Positions 17,379 to 25,858 of a DNA stretch of 38,186 bases are shown piece by piece. The notes under the pieces were generated by a model, which saw only the letters and a program-made list of their open reading frames with translations, made no database searches and was not told the origin of the DNA. The DNA is taken from positions 1 to 38,186 of the forward strand of contig CAKTPO010000020.1 in NCBI GenBank assembly GCA_934591845.1. Direction: 5' to 3'. The translations under genes were made by a program, and so were the position numbers. This stretch comes from an uncultured Oscillospiraceae bacterium. GTDB lineage: Bacteria > Bacillota > Clostridia > Oscillospirales > Oscillospiraceae. Positions within the stretch are counted from its first letter, which is position 1, and each line of letters starts with the position of its first letter.

Positions 17379-17921
17379 TTATTGATCGATGATCTTGAGA
17401 ATTTCCCGGGCGCAGCGTTCCGCATCGTCATTGACCACCACATGGTCATACCAGCTGCGCTGGTCCATCTCCCATTTGGCCCGCTCCATGCGGATGGTGA
17501 TTTGATCCTCGGGGGTATCGTTCCGGCCCCGAAGCCGCCGTTCCAGTTCCTCCACAGAGGGAGGCATGATGAAAATCAGCACCGCCTCCGGGTAATTGTT
17601 TTTGACGTTTCTGGCACCGTTGGGCTCAATATCCAGCAGCACGTGGCCCATTTTTTGTTTTTCCTCTACCTGGGCCTTGGGGGTGCCGTAATAATTCTTT
17701 GCGTGTTCGTCATATTCCAGCATATCCCCCCGGGCGATCATGGCCTCGAAGGTTTCCCGGGTGACGAAATAATAGTCCTGGCCGTCCACTTCCCCAGGCC
17801 TGGGGGGCCGGGTGGTTGCGGACACGGAAAAGAACAGATCCTGCCGCTGGGCCATCATGGCCTTCACAACCGTGCCCTTTCCCACGCCGGAGGCGCCGGA
17901 AATCACAATCAGCTTTCCCAC
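17379..17921 (-). CDS. gmk: Guanylate kinase
   Basis: Phosphorylates GMP to GDP with ATP. The P-loop SGASGVGKGT is at residues 8-17, followed by SATTRPPRPGEVDGQDYYFV, the GMP-binding signature, and YGTPKAQVEE. The 180-aa protein starts with GTG, which abuts the remA stop codon directly; GGAGAG lies about 10 nt upstream. Confidence 0.97.
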   Translation of the reverse strand: MGKLIVISGASGVGKGTVVKAMMAQRQDLFFSVSATTRPPRPGEVDGQDYYFVTRETFEAMIARGDMLEYDEHAKNYYGTPKAQVEEKQKMGHVLLDIEPNGARNVKNNYPEAVLIFIMPPSVEELERRLRGRNDTPEDQITIRMERAKWEMDQRSWYDHVVVNDDAERCAREILKIIDQ

Positions 17922-18185
17922 TTACTCTCTCTCCTCTTGTTCCGCCGCCTGGTTTCCCATCCATCGGGCCGTCAGAGTTTCACAGGACAGGGCGGATAAA
18001 ATCACATGGTCCGTATCCATGAGGATCACACTTTGGGTCTTTCTGCCGTAGGAGGCATCGATTAGCATGCCCCGGTCCTTGGCCTCCTGCATAATGCGCT
18101 TGATGGGGGCGGAATCCGGACTCAGAATGGCCAGCACCCGTCCGGCGGCCAGCATACTGCCAAAACCGATGTTGATGAGCTTCAT
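17922..18185 (-). CDS. remA: RemA/DUF370 family DNA-binding regulator
   Basis: In B. subtilis RemA is a small DNA-binding protein that activates matrix and osmoprotection genes. The 87-aa product begins [20 protein letters not shown] and contains [19 protein letters not shown], which are near-invariant in DUF370. It lies between yicC and gmk in the conserved order. The target genes in this organism are unknown. Confidence 0.92.
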   Translation of the reverse strand: MKLINIGFGSMLAAGRVLAILSPDSAPIKRIMQEAKDRGMLIDASYGRKTQSVILMDTDHVILSALSCETLTARWMGNQAAEQEERE

Positions 18186-18194
18186 GGCCCCTCC

Positions 18195-19073
18195 TTACTC
18201 GATGTTCTGGGTCTGTTCCCGGATTTTTTCCAGCTCGGCCTTGATTTCCACCACCACTTTCGCAAGCCTTACATCCGTGCACTTGGAGCCAATGGTGTTG
18301 GCCTCCCGGTTCATTTCCTGCAGCAGGAAATCCAGCTTCCGGCCAATGGGTTCGCCGGTTTCCAGCATGGTGTTCATCTGGCTCAGGTGACTGCGCAAAC
18401 GGACGGTTTCTTCGTCCACCGCCACCTTGTCGGCAAAGATGGCCGCCTCGGTGAGAATGCGACTTTCGTCAATGGAGGTACTGGCCAGAACCTCTTTGAG
18501 CTTGTTTTCCAGCCGCAGCCGATAATCCGTCACGGTCTGTGCGCTGCCCCCCTCTACCTGCTCCACAAGGGAAAGTACCGTGTTTCCTCTGGTACGCAGG
18601 TCCTGCTCCAGAGCCTGACCCTCTACCCGGCGCATGGTATCAAATGCCGCCAAGGCTTTCTCTGCCACACTGAGGAAATCTTTCAGCAGCTGTTCCTCAT
18701 CCACCTGGGGCTTGTCCAGCAGGAAGGCTTCCGGCAGGGCCGCCACCATGGCAACGGTAATGTCCCCTGCCAGACCGTAGTCCCGCTTCATCTGCTCCAT
18801 GGCGGCGATATAGCCCTCTACCATGGGCTTGTTCAGGCTGACGGTGGTATCCTGGGCCCCCTCGGAGCGGACGGACACAAATACATCCACCTTGCCCCGG
18901 GTGATTCTGGCTTTCACCGCCTGCTTGACTGCATCCTCTCCGAAGGAAAGTCCTCTGGGCAGCTTCACCGTGCAGTCCAGATACCGGTTATTGACACTGC
19001 GTACCTCCACGGTAAATTCCCGGCCATTGACCGTTTCCACCGCCCGGCCGTAGCCGGTCATGCTTTTAACCAT
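18195..19073 (-). CDS. yicC: YicC/YloC family endoribonuclease
   Basis: Member of the YicC/YloC family, which has been linked to RNA degradation in E. coli and B. subtilis. The N-terminal signature MVKSMTGYGRA and VEVRSVNNRYLD are clear; the C-terminal DUF1732 region contains ETGEPIGRKLDFLLQEMNREANTIGSK. I start it at the ATG at 19073 (292 aa), preceded by GGAAGGAG; a longer frame reaching back into cdaR is a shadow. It is 19 nt behind cdaR. Confidence 0.93.
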   Translation of the reverse strand: MVKSMTGYGRAVETVNGREFTVEVRSVNNRYLDCTVKLPRGLSFGEDAVKQAVKARITRGKVDVFVSVRSEGAQDTTVSLNKPMVEGYIAAMEQMKRDYGLAGDITVAMVAALPEAFLLDKPQVDEEQLLKDFLSVAEKALAAFDTMRRVEGQALEQDLRTRGNTVLSLVEQVEGGSAQTVTDYRLRLENKLKEVLASTSIDESRILTEAAIFADKVAVDEETVRLRSHLSQMNTMLETGEPIGRKLDFLLQEMNREANTIGSKCTDVRLAKVVVEIKAELEKIREQTQNIE

Positions 19074-19092
19074 GGTCCTATACTCCTTCCAG

Positions 19093-20325
19093 TCATTTCT
19101 TTTGGATTTTGGCAGAGACACTCTCTGTCTTGAGGGTTCCCAGATTCTCAAAGCCCTCCGCCAGCCGCAGGCTTGTCTTAAAGGTGGAGGTGCCCACCTC
19201 CGCACCGGTGAAGTCCGCAATGGCGGTCACATCCTCCGGTGTTACCTTGGAAATCTGCTCTGTGGGGCCCCGAAGGGTGACGGTGAGCTTTTCCGTGATC
19301 AGCTCCACTTCCAGTCCCTCAGGAATGTTGACACCCTCGATCTGGGCAATGGTCATTTCCTTGGTGGCAAGGCCATGGAACGCCACCTCTGCCGTTACTT
19401 CATTGATACCCGTCAGGTTGGTGATGCCCTCGGGAAGGGCCACACCGAAGGTCAGGGTGGTGTCTCTTGTAATATCCGCCAGGTTGATGCTGCCGATGGA
19501 CAGGGTATCACCCAGATTTTCCAGAGCCGCCTCGCTGCCGGAAACCCGGATGGTCTCGGCGCTGAGCTTCACCGTGGTATTCTCCCCGTTGGCGCCGCCG
19601 CCGGGGTTCAGGGTGTAGGTCAGCCGCAGGTCCTTTACCGCCCGGATGGTCACATCCAGCCGGACCTGCTCTACATCGGTGGTGATGAGCTTTGCATCCA
19701 CAGGGTTGCCCTGCTCATCACAAAGGGTGTAGTTGTAACTTTCGCTGATGGATTCCCTCCGTCCGTCCAGGTCCACGGTGATGGTGGCCTTGGCAATGGT
19801 ATTGACCACGGACTCCGGGCCCGTTACCGTGACCTCCGGGTAATCCAGGGTCTTGTTCTCCCGGTCGATCATAAAGCCCTCGGCGGTGGTGCCCACCCAG
19901 ACCACTTCCACGGGAACGGACTTGGTGACCCGCTTGACCACGGTCACATAGATAATATCCGGGTCCTTGGACTCGATGACAAAGGCATTGCTGGCCACGT
20001 CCCCGGGGAAGGTGGGGCTTGTGTAGTTCAGAGGGATCTGAGTCCCCGGCTCATAGATTTTAGACAGGTCTGCCTTGATGGTGATATTGCCGGAATTGAC
20101 CTTGCTCAAATCCGAGCGGTTGCCGGAGAGCCGCAGGCTGACGGTGTTGGAGGATACCGCCGTGACCATGAGCCCCCGCTCATTCAGCACCGACTCTCCC
20201 TCCCACACAATGGGAATATTATAGTAGGTATCCGTAGAGCCGGGGCTGACGGCGGTGATCACATACAGCCACAGGGCAAAGGCGCAGGCCAGGGACATCA
20301 CTACCGAACCGATTTTACGCTTCAT
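19093..20325 (-). CDS. cdaR: CdaA regulatory protein CdaR (YbbR domains)
   Basis: Membrane-anchored partner that modulates the diadenylate cyclase CdaA. One N-terminal transmembrane anchor lies at about residues 7-27, and the rest (410 aa) is a set of about four YbbR-like beta domains predicted to lie outside the cell. It overlaps cdaA by 11 nt, as expected for a partner pair. The usual third gene of this operon, glmM, is not next; yicC follows instead. Confidence 0.92.
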   Translation of the reverse strand: MKRKIGSVVMSLACAFALWLYVITAVSPGSTDTYYNIPIVWEGESVLNERGLMVTAVSSNTVSLRLSGNRSDLSKVNSGNITIKADLSKIYEPGTQIPLNYTSPTFPGDVASNAFVIESKDPDIIYVTVVKRVTKSVPVEVVWVGTTAEGFMIDRENKTLDYPEVTVTGPESVVNTIAKATITVDLDGRRESISESYNYTLCDEQGNPVDAKLITTDVEQVRLDVTIRAVKDLRLTYTLNPGGGANGENTTVKLSAETIRVSGSEAALENLGDTLSIGSINLADITRDTTLTFGVALPEGITNLTGINEVTAEVAFHGLATKEMTIAQIEGVNIPEGLEVELITEKLTVTLRGPTEQISKVTPEDVTAIADFTGAEVGTSTFKTSLRLAEGFENLGTLKTESVSAKIQKK

Positions 20326-21184
20326 GATCCTGACCCTCCTTCTTCTTCAGCAGCTTCTGCTTGAGAACCTGCCCGAAATTCTGGTTGAGTACCTCTGTCT
20401 GGTCGGGGCACAGGGTATTTTGCAGCAGCTTTTCCAGAGTCTTGGGGGCCAGATGCCGCTTGAGCATCCCGCCCACTGCCACGGAAATGGTGCCGGTCTC
20501 CTCGGAGACGATGACCACCACGGCATCGCTGTTTTCGCTCATGCCCACACCGGCCCGGTGCCGGGTACCCAGATCCGCTGCCAGCCGGTCACTGGTGGAC
20601 AGGGGCAGCACGCATCCGGCGGCCTTGACTTTTCCGTCCCGGATGATCATGGCCCCATCGTGGAGGGCCGCCTTGGGGAAGAAGATGTTCCGGATCAATT
20701 GCTCGGAAACCAGGCCGTCAATGGTGGTGCCGGTTTTTACATAATCATCAAGCCTTGCCTCCCGGGTAAAGACAATGAGGGCCCCCACCTTTTCCCGGCT
20801 CATACATTCGCAAGCCGCCACGGTCTGGGAAATGACCATATCCATTTCCGCCACCGGCTTAATGCCGCCGAAAAGTCCCCGGAGGCGCACGCTTCCCAAA
20901 TGGTCCAGCATCCGGCGCAGTTCCGGCTGGAACAGCACCACCAGTGCCAGAAGACCGATGGACAGGAACTGATTGACAATGAACCGCAGGGCATACAGGT
21001 GCATCACATCCGTCAGTGCCGCCACGATCACCACAACCAGCACCGCCCGAGCTACCCTAATGGTACTGGGTGTTCGGAGCAAGGGGAGTAACCGATATAT
21101 TAAAAACGCAACCACCGCAATGTCCAGATAATCCGACCATTGCATTCGCATGATTTGCTGCAGAAGATTGTGCAATGCTTCCAT
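20315..21184 (-). CDS. cdaA: Diadenylate cyclase CdaA (c-di-AMP synthase)
   Basis: Makes c-di-AMP from two ATP, an essential second messenger for osmolyte and cell-wall control in Firmicutes. Three N-terminal membrane helices (about residues 17-35, 43-60 and 66-86) precede the DAC domain, which carries the active-site DGA (176-178) and RHRA (208-211) motifs. I use the ATG at 21184 (289 aa), with AGAGGG upstream; a 13-residue longer frame has weaker support. It is the first gene of the long housekeeping operon, 75 nt from a strong promoter. Confidence 0.95.
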   Translation of the reverse strand: MEALHNLLQQIMRMQWSDYLDIAVVAFLIYRLLPLLRTPSTIRVARAVLVVVIVAALTDVMHLYALRFIVNQFLSIGLLALVVLFQPELRRMLDHLGSVRLRGLFGGIKPVAEMDMVISQTVAACECMSREKVGALIVFTREARLDDYVKTGTTIDGLVSEQLIRNIFFPKAALHDGAMIIRDGKVKAAGCVLPLSTSDRLAADLGTRHRAGVGMSENSDAVVVIVSEETGTISVAVGGMLKRHLAPKTLEKLLQNTLCPDQTEVLNQNFGQVLKQKLLKKKEGQDHEA

Positions 21185-21223
21185 CCTAGAACCCTCTTTT
21201 ATGTCAACTTTTTTAGACAGCAC

Positions 21224-21445
21224 AATAACCTATGGTATACTTACCTATTATCCGGTCTATTATAGCGGAAAAGCCCCAGGTTGGCAAGTGATATTCTGCA
21301 TAAATTTCTTGAAAGCTTTCCCCCGGTATTCCTGCGGTTTTGCATTTTTAACCTTTTATTTCCAGATGCTTTCCTGCTTTCGCCACCAAAAAGCCATTTT
21401 CTTCCCCAAGGCAAACCCGTTATGAAAATGTAAATTTTCTGACGG
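21224..21445 (-). other. 222-nt intergenic region upstream of cdaA
   Basis: Between the desulfurase-like gene and cdaA, this A/T-richer stretch holds the cdaA promoter. A weak AT-rich palindrome (gaaaatgtaaattttc) lies just after the stop of the preceding gene, but there is no convincing terminator, so some read-through into cdaA is possible. No gene is seen in it. Confidence 0.5.
21259..21287 (-). promoter_or_regulatory. Sigma-A promoter of the cdaA operon
   Basis: TTGCCA (-35, 21282-21287) and a perfect TATAAT (-10, 21259-21264) on the minus strand are 17 bp apart. Transcription should start near 21252, about 70 nt before the cdaA start. Confidence 0.85.
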
Positions 21446-22546
21446 TCACGTTCTCCGGCTACGAAGGGCACGCAGCAGTGCCTGGGTCTGCGCAGCATTG
21501 GCATCATGCCCGAAGCTTACCCGCAGGGTGCCGCTTTCCAGGGTCCCGGCACTTTCGTGGGCCAGAGGGGCGCAGTGCAGCCCCGCCCGCAGGGCAATGC
21601 CCCTGGCGCCTAAATACTCTGCCAGCTCCTCACAGTCTTCTTTTCCCCGGAAAGAGACGGTCATGGCCTGGTGGGGGCCGATGTACACCTGGAAGCCCAT
21701 ATCTTCCAGCCCCCGGGCGCAGAAGCGCATCTGGCTGTGGCCCCGGCGAAAAATGTTCTCGCACCCCAGCCGCTCCACCAGTTCCAGTCCTGCCGCTAGT
21801 CCCGCCGCGCCGGGCACATTCACCGTCCCTGCTTCCAGCCGTTCCGGCAGCTCCTCCGGCATGGTTTTGGCCCGGGACTGGCTTCCGGTGCCACCGAAAA
21901 TCAGAGGCGTTCCCGGCTGGGCGCACAGCAGCAGCCCCGTACCCTGGGGGCCCAGCAGCCCTTTGTGACCCGGCATGGCGATAAACTCCGCCCCCAGAGC
22001 CCCCAAATCCACCGGCAAACACCCGGCGGACTGGGCCGCATCCAGAATAAAGGGGACGCCTGCCTCCCGGCAAAGCTGGGCCATGGTCTCCACCGGCAGG
22101 ATATAGCCGAAGACATTGGATACATGGGTAAATACCGCCGCATCCACCCCCTGCCGCAGTTCCCGGCGAAAGCTTTCCAGCAGTTCCTCCCAGCAAAAAA
22201 GCCGCCGTCCGGCAATGCGCACCTGACAGTTCCGGGCGTACAGCGGCCGCATCACCGCATTGTGCTCAAAACCGGAAACCAGCACCCGGGCTCCCGGGCT
22301 TATCAGGCTTCCAATGGCCATATTCAGCCCCTGGGTGCAGTTGCCCGTCAGCACCACCTGCTCCGGCTTGCAGTGAAACAGCCGCCCCGCCCCCTCCCGG
22401 CACTGATAGACCATTTGGGCGGCGGCCATGGCAGGGCCGTGGCCGCTTCTTCCCGGGTTTCCCCCCTGAGCCATGGCCCGAACCATGGCAGCAGTCACTT
22501 CTTTGGGTTTGGGGAAAGAAGTGGCCCCATTGTCCAGGTAGATCAT
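21446..22546 (-). CDS. Cysteine desulfurase-like class V aminotransferase
   Basis: PLP enzyme of the NifS/SufS-like group (EF2568-type family). Visible features are the N-terminal MIYLDNGATSFPKPKE, EHNAVMRP, the DAAQSAG motif, the PLP Lys195 in GHKGLLGPQGTG, and Cys325 in GLHCAPLAHE at the position of the sulfur-accepting cysteine. The start at 22546 overlaps the stop of the DUF3343 gene (ATGA), giving 366 aa; a longer in-frame reading covers that gene and is not real. The pairing with a DUF3343 protein suggests mobilisation of S or Se, but the acceptor is unknown. Confidence 0.88.
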   Translation of the reverse strand: MIYLDNGATSFPKPKEVTAAMVRAMAQGGNPGRSGHGPAMAAAQMVYQCREGAGRLFHCKPEQVVLTGNCTQGLNMAIGSLISPGARVLVSGFEHNAVMRPLYARNCQVRIAGRRLFCWEELLESFRRELRQGVDAAVFTHVSNVFGYILPVETMAQLCREAGVPFILDAAQSAGCLPVDLGALGAEFIAMPGHKGLLGPQGTGLLLCAQPGTPLIFGGTGSQSRAKTMPEELPERLEAGTVNVPGAAGLAAGLELVERLGCENIFRRGHSQMRFCARGLEDMGFQVYIGPHQAMTVSFRGKEDCEELAEYLGARGIALRAGLHCAPLAHESAGTLESGTLRVSFGHDANAAQTQALLRALRSRRT

Positions 22547-22794
22547 AGGCCCAACTCCCGATAACTGCCCCCCTGACGGACATAGACCTTTCTCCAGGCA
22601 ATGCCCTCCCGAAGCAGAATTTCCATGGCGGCATGGATATTCTCTGTCCGCAGGGTGATGCCATAGCCGCAGCCCTGCTGCTCCATCCATTTTGGAGTCC
22701 TGCTCAGGGTGCAGGAAAAGCCCCCTCTTGTAAGACTTCGCTCCCCCCGCTGGGCATAGGTCACCGAGCGGAAAGACACCATATACTGATTCAT
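22543..22794 (-). CDS. DUF3343 family protein (putative Se/S carrier-like)
   Basis: A small 83-aa protein with a central GCGYGI motif and a C-terminal region that fits the DUF3343 (Se_S_carrier) family, whose members sit next to desulfurases or selenium-related genes. The single cysteine of GCGYGI and another upstream (GFSCTL) could carry sulfur or selenium; this is inferred from the family. It is translationally coupled to the desulfurase-like gene by an ATGA overlap. Its ribosome binding site lies inside a hairpin (22800-22836). Confidence 0.75.
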   Translation of the reverse strand: MNQYMVSFRSVTYAQRGERSLTRGGFSCTLSRTPKWMEQQGCGYGITLRTENIHAAMEILLREGIAWRKVYVRQGGSYRELGL

Positions 22795-22799
22795 ACGGC

Positions 22800-22836
22800 A
22801 AAACCTCCCATGCCCATTCTATGCACAGGAGGTTTT
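22800..22836 (-). promoter_or_regulatory. Hairpin covering the ribosome binding site of the DUF3343 gene
   Basis: On the minus strand AAAACCTCC pairs perfectly with GGAGGTTTT, and five more pairs (two of them G-U) extend it to a 14-bp stem with a 9-nt loop. The 3' arm is the GGAGG site 9 nt before the ATG, so the stem would block initiation. Because a TTTT follows GGAGG, it could also act as a weak terminator after ispF. Confidence 0.6.
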
Positions 22837-22851
22837 GTTTGTCATATTATC

Positions 22852-23325
22852 CTATTTTTCTTCCAACAGGCACACCGCATGGCAGGCCATGCCCTGGCCC
22901 TGGCCGGTAAAGCCCAGATGCTCCTCGGTGGTGGCCTTGACGTTGATCCGGTCTGCTTCTATGCCCAACCGGGCGGCAATGTTTTCTTTCATGGTGTCAA
23001 TGTAGGGCCGCAGTTTGGGTCGCTGGGCGATCATGGTCACATCGATGTTTCCCACCCGGAAGCCCGCGGCACGGATTTTTTCGCCTACACATTCCAGCAG
23101 CTTTCCGGAGTCCGCCCCCTTGTACCGGGCATCCGTATCCGGGAAATGGAGACCGATGTCCCCCAGGCCCGCCGCCCCCAGAAGGGCATCCATCACGGCG
23201 TGGAGCAGCACGTCCGCGTCACTGTGGCCGTCCAGCCCCAGCTCATAGGGAATGTTCACCCCGCCCAGAATCAGATCCCGTCCGGGAACCAGGGCGTGTA
23301 CATCATAACCGTGTCCAATTCTCAT
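22852..23325 (-). CDS. ispF: 2-C-methyl-D-erythritol 2,4-cyclodiphosphate synthase
   Basis: Fifth enzyme of the MEP isoprenoid pathway. The 157-aa sequence shows the metal ligands Asp8, His10 (GYDVH) and His42 ([11 protein letters not shown]), followed by [12 protein letters not shown] and [13 protein letters not shown] residues near the C-terminus. It overlaps the ispD stop by 4 nt (ATGA). Confidence 0.97.
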   Translation of the reverse strand: MRIGHGYDVHALVPGRDLILGGVNIPYELGLDGHSDADVLLHAVMDALLGAAGLGDIGLHFPDTDARYKGADSGKLLECVGEKIRAAGFRVGNIDVTMIAQRPKLRPYIDTMKENIAARLGIEADRINVKATTEEHLGFTGQGQGMACHAVCLLEEK

Positions 23326-24044
23326 GGTTGTTCCTCCAATAGCAGTTCCGCGATTTTCAGGTCCAGAGGGGTGGTGACTTTTAGGTTCCGCTCCTCCCCC
23401 TCTACCAGCCGGATTTTCATTCCCAGCCGTTCCACGGCGGAGCAGTCGTCCGTTACCTCTGCCCCATCATCCCGGGCCTTTTGCAAGGCTCCCCGCAGCA
23501 GGTCAAAGTCAAACACCTGGGGAGTCTGCACCGCCCGGAGGTGGCTTCTATCCGGGGTGGACTCCACCAGGCCGCCGCGCTCTACCTTGATGGTATCTTT
23601 CACGGGAATGGCCGGTGCCGCCGCCCCGTAGCTGTTGGCGGCCCGGACGGTCCTGTCAATGAGTTCCCAGGAAATAAGGGGCCGGGCCCCATCGTGGACT
23701 GCCGCCAGCTGGATTTTTCCTGAAAAGGCGTTCAGCCCCAGCCACACCGACTCCTGACGGCTGGCCCCGCCGGTCACCACCGCCCGCACCTTGTCCATTT
23801 CCCGGCACAGCTCCTGAATGGGTGCTATCAAGTCCTGTCTGGTGACGATGACGATTTCTTCAATGGCATCGCAATGTTGAAAGGCTCCCACGGTTTTTAC
23901 GATCATGGGTGCGCCCCCCAGAGGGGCCATGACCTTATCAATACCCCCCATCCGGGAAGCGGAGCCAGCCGCCACGATCACGGCACCGCAGCGTTTCAGG
24001 GGCAGCACTTTCCGCATTCCCTGGGAAATCCGAGTCCATTCCAT
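23322..24044 (-). CDS. ispD: 2-C-methyl-D-erythritol 4-phosphate cytidylyltransferase
   Basis: Transfers CMP from CTP to MEP in the MEP pathway. The signature is AIVAAG-like: [20 protein letters not shown] near residues 22-41, then [10 protein letters not shown] and the C-terminal [11 protein letters not shown]. The 240-aa protein starts at an ATG with AGGAG 9 nt upstream, 3 nt after the murD stop. Confidence 0.97.
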   Translation of the reverse strand: MEWTRISQGMRKVLPLKRCGAVIVAAGSASRMGGIDKVMAPLGGAPMIVKTVGAFQHCDAIEEIVIVTRQDLIAPIQELCREMDKVRAVVTGGASRQESVWLGLNAFSGKIQLAAVHDGARPLISWELIDRTVRAANSYGAAAPAIPVKDTIKVERGGLVESTPDRSHLRAVQTPQVFDFDLLRGALQKARDDGAEVTDDCSAVERLGMKIRLVEGEERNLKVTTPLDLKIAELLLEEQP

Positions 24045-24047
24045 GGC

Positions 24048-25409
24048 TTACAGCTCCTTTACAAGTTTCTTAAAGTATTGGCCCCGAACCATGAAGTTCT
24101 TAAACTGGTCAAAGGCCGCACTGGCAGGACTCATCAGCACCACATCCCCCGGCTCTGCCGCCTGGGCCGCTGCCAGGGTGGCCTGGGTAAAGTCGCCGCA
24201 GTCCACAATTTCCGGCATACCGGGCCAGTACTCCGGTGCGTTTTCCACCGCCGCCCGGATTTTGGGGCCGGTGGCACCGCCCAGAAACAGCTTTTTCACA
24301 TGGGCGCAGATTTCAGGACCCAGAACATCATAGGGGATATGCTTGTCATAGCCCCCCGCAATGAGGATCACCTTTTCCGGGAAGCTGCGCAGACCCGCAA
24401 TGGTCCGGCTGGGAGAGGAGGCAATGGAGTCATTGTAATACCGGACCCCGTCTTTCACCCGCACCAGTTCAATGCGATGCTCCACCCCGCCAAAGTTTTT
24501 AGCCACCTGCCGGATGGCATCGTCGGTAGCCAGACCCTCCACCAGGGCAATGGCCGCCATGTAGTTTTCAATATTGTGGGTGCCGGGAATGAGGATTTCC
24601 TTGGTTTCCAGCAGCCGCTCCCCCCGGCGGTAAATCACGCCGTTTTCTTCCCAGACGCAGTTGGTTTTCTGCTTTCTGGAAAAGAACCGGGTCTCTCCGT
24701 TTCCCCGGAGGGCGGCGGTAATGGCATTGTCGGCATTCAGAACCAAAAGGCCTGTTTCATCCTGGAACCGGTAGATGTTCTTTTTGGACTCCACATATTC
24801 TTCCATGTCCTTGTGAATATCCAGATGGTTGGGGGCCAGATTGGTGATGAGGGCCCGCTGGGGACTGCGGCGCATATCCATCAGCTGGAAAGAGCTCAGC
24901 TCCACCACCGCAAAGTCCTCTTTTTTCATCTGGCGGCACAGGGGCAACAGGGGCGTGCCGATATTGCCCCCCAGCCACACGGTTTTACCGGAGGCTTTCA
25001 GCATTTCGCTGACCAGAGTGGTGGTGGTGGTTTTTCCGTCAGAGCCGGTGACGGCAATGAGGTTGCAGGGGCAGACCTCAAAAAACACTTCCATTTCCGA
25101 AGTCACCTTAGCCCCCCGCTGCCGCAGGGCCTCAATGGCCGGATTGTTGGGGTGCATACCGGGGGTGCGGAACAAAATCTCCGCCTGGACCCCCTCTAAG
25201 TAGTCAGGCCCCACATGGAGCTTGCAGCCCAGCTTTTCCAGCTCCAGCACTTCTTCGTCAAGCTGCTCCCGGGGGGTTTTGTCACAGCCCGTTACCTGGC
25301 AGCCGAATTCCAGCAGCAGCCGCACCAGGGGCCGGTTGCTGACCCCCAGGCCCAAAACGGCAATGGACTTGTTCCGGAGTCCCGCAAAATAGTTTTCAAA
25401 AGCATCCAT
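24048..25409 (-). CDS. murD: UDP-N-acetylmuramoyl-L-alanine-D-glutamate ligase
   Basis: Cytoplasmic Mur ligase that adds D-Glu to UDP-MurNAc-L-Ala. The N-terminal Rossmann region starts with SIAVLGLGVSNRPL; the ATP loop GSDGKTTTTT is at residues 121-130; HLDIHKDMEEY and the C-terminal SPASAAFDQFKNF motif are conserved. The ATG at 25409 gives 453 aa, normal for the family; the frame stays open far upstream through the RNase P gene but this is not coding. First gene of the murD-ispD-ispF operon. Confidence 0.97.
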   Translation of the reverse strand: MDAFENYFAGLRNKSIAVLGLGVSNRPLVRLLLEFGCQVTGCDKTPREQLDEEVLELEKLGCKLHVGPDYLEGVQAEILFRTPGMHPNNPAIEALRQRGAKVTSEMEVFFEVCPCNLIAVTGSDGKTTTTTLVSEMLKASGKTVWLGGNIGTPLLPLCRQMKKEDFAVVELSSFQLMDMRRSPQRALITNLAPNHLDIHKDMEEYVESKKNIYRFQDETGLLVLNADNAITAALRGNGETRFFSRKQKTNCVWEENGVIYRRGERLLETKEILIPGTHNIENYMAAIALVEGLATDDAIRQVAKNFGGVEHRIELVRVKDGVRYYNDSIASSPSRTIAGLRSFPEKVILIAGGYDKHIPYDVLGPEICAHVKKLFLGGATGPKIRAAVENAPEYWPGMPEIVDCGDFTQATLAAAQAAEPGDVVLMSPASAAFDQFKNFMVRGQYFKKLVKEL

Positions 25410-25444
25410 AGCGATACCCGCCTTTTTAGATTCTACAATGTAAT

Positions 25445-25473
25445 AGTATATCCCACCGGAAAAGATTTTGCAA
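25445..25473 (-). promoter_or_regulatory. Sigma-A promoter of murD
   Basis: TTGCAA (-35, 25468-25473) and TATACT (-10, 25445-25450) on the minus strand with a 17-bp spacer. It is back-to-back with the rnpB promoter; the two -35 boxes are only 5 bp apart. Confidence 0.8.
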
Positions 25474-25478
25474 GATGT

Positions 25479-25507
25479 TTGACAATTGTCCATTCTTAGA
25501 GTACAAT
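25479..25507 (+). promoter_or_regulatory. Sigma-A promoter of rnpB
   Basis: TTGACA (-35, 25479-25484) and TACAAT (-10, 25502-25507) with a 17-bp spacer. The expected start near 25512-25514 coincides with the first bases of the RNase P RNA. Confidence 0.88.
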
Positions 25508-25511
25508 AACC

Positions 25512-25858
25512 TGGCGACTGGGCTGGACAGCCGCGGATGGGTACCGAAAGGTCCCAGATGAGGAAAGTCCGGGCTCCATAGGGCGAGGATAACAGGTAAC
25601 GCCTGCCGGGGGTGACCCCAGGACAAGTGCAACAGAGAGATACCGCTGGCCGGTTTTCGAACCGCCAGTAAGGGTGAAAAGGTGCGGTAAGAGCGCACCC
25701 AGCCCATGGCAACATGGGTTTTATGATGTAAACTCTATCCGGAGCAACACCGTGTGGGGGACAACAGGCTTGCCCGGCCGTCCCCAAGAGGTGGCTTGAC
25801 CCTGCGAGCGATCGCAGGGCTAGATAGATGGCTGTCAAAACAGAACCCGGCTTATAGG
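25512..25858 (+). ncRNA. rnpB: RNase P RNA component
   Basis: Catalytic RNA that removes 5' leaders from pre-tRNA. The universally conserved 5' P4 region GAGGAAAGTCCGGGCTCC lies at 25560-25577 and its partner near the 3' end (ACAGAACCCGGCTTATAG) at 25840-25857. In between are the GGTAAGAGCGCACC-type conserved region and other paired regions. Length of about 347 nt is in the usual range. The 5' end is inferred from the promoter and the 3' end from the conserved ATAG; exact ends may differ by a few bases. Confidence 0.95.

Noticed and set aside
22547..22801. N-terminal extension of the desulfurase-like protein
   Set aside because: The family start MIYLDNGAT lies at 22546 and the extension is the out-of-frame reading of the DUF3343 gene.
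22633..23631. Plus-strand frame of 332 codons over ispF and ispD
   Set aside because: Antisense shadow of two firmly identified genes.
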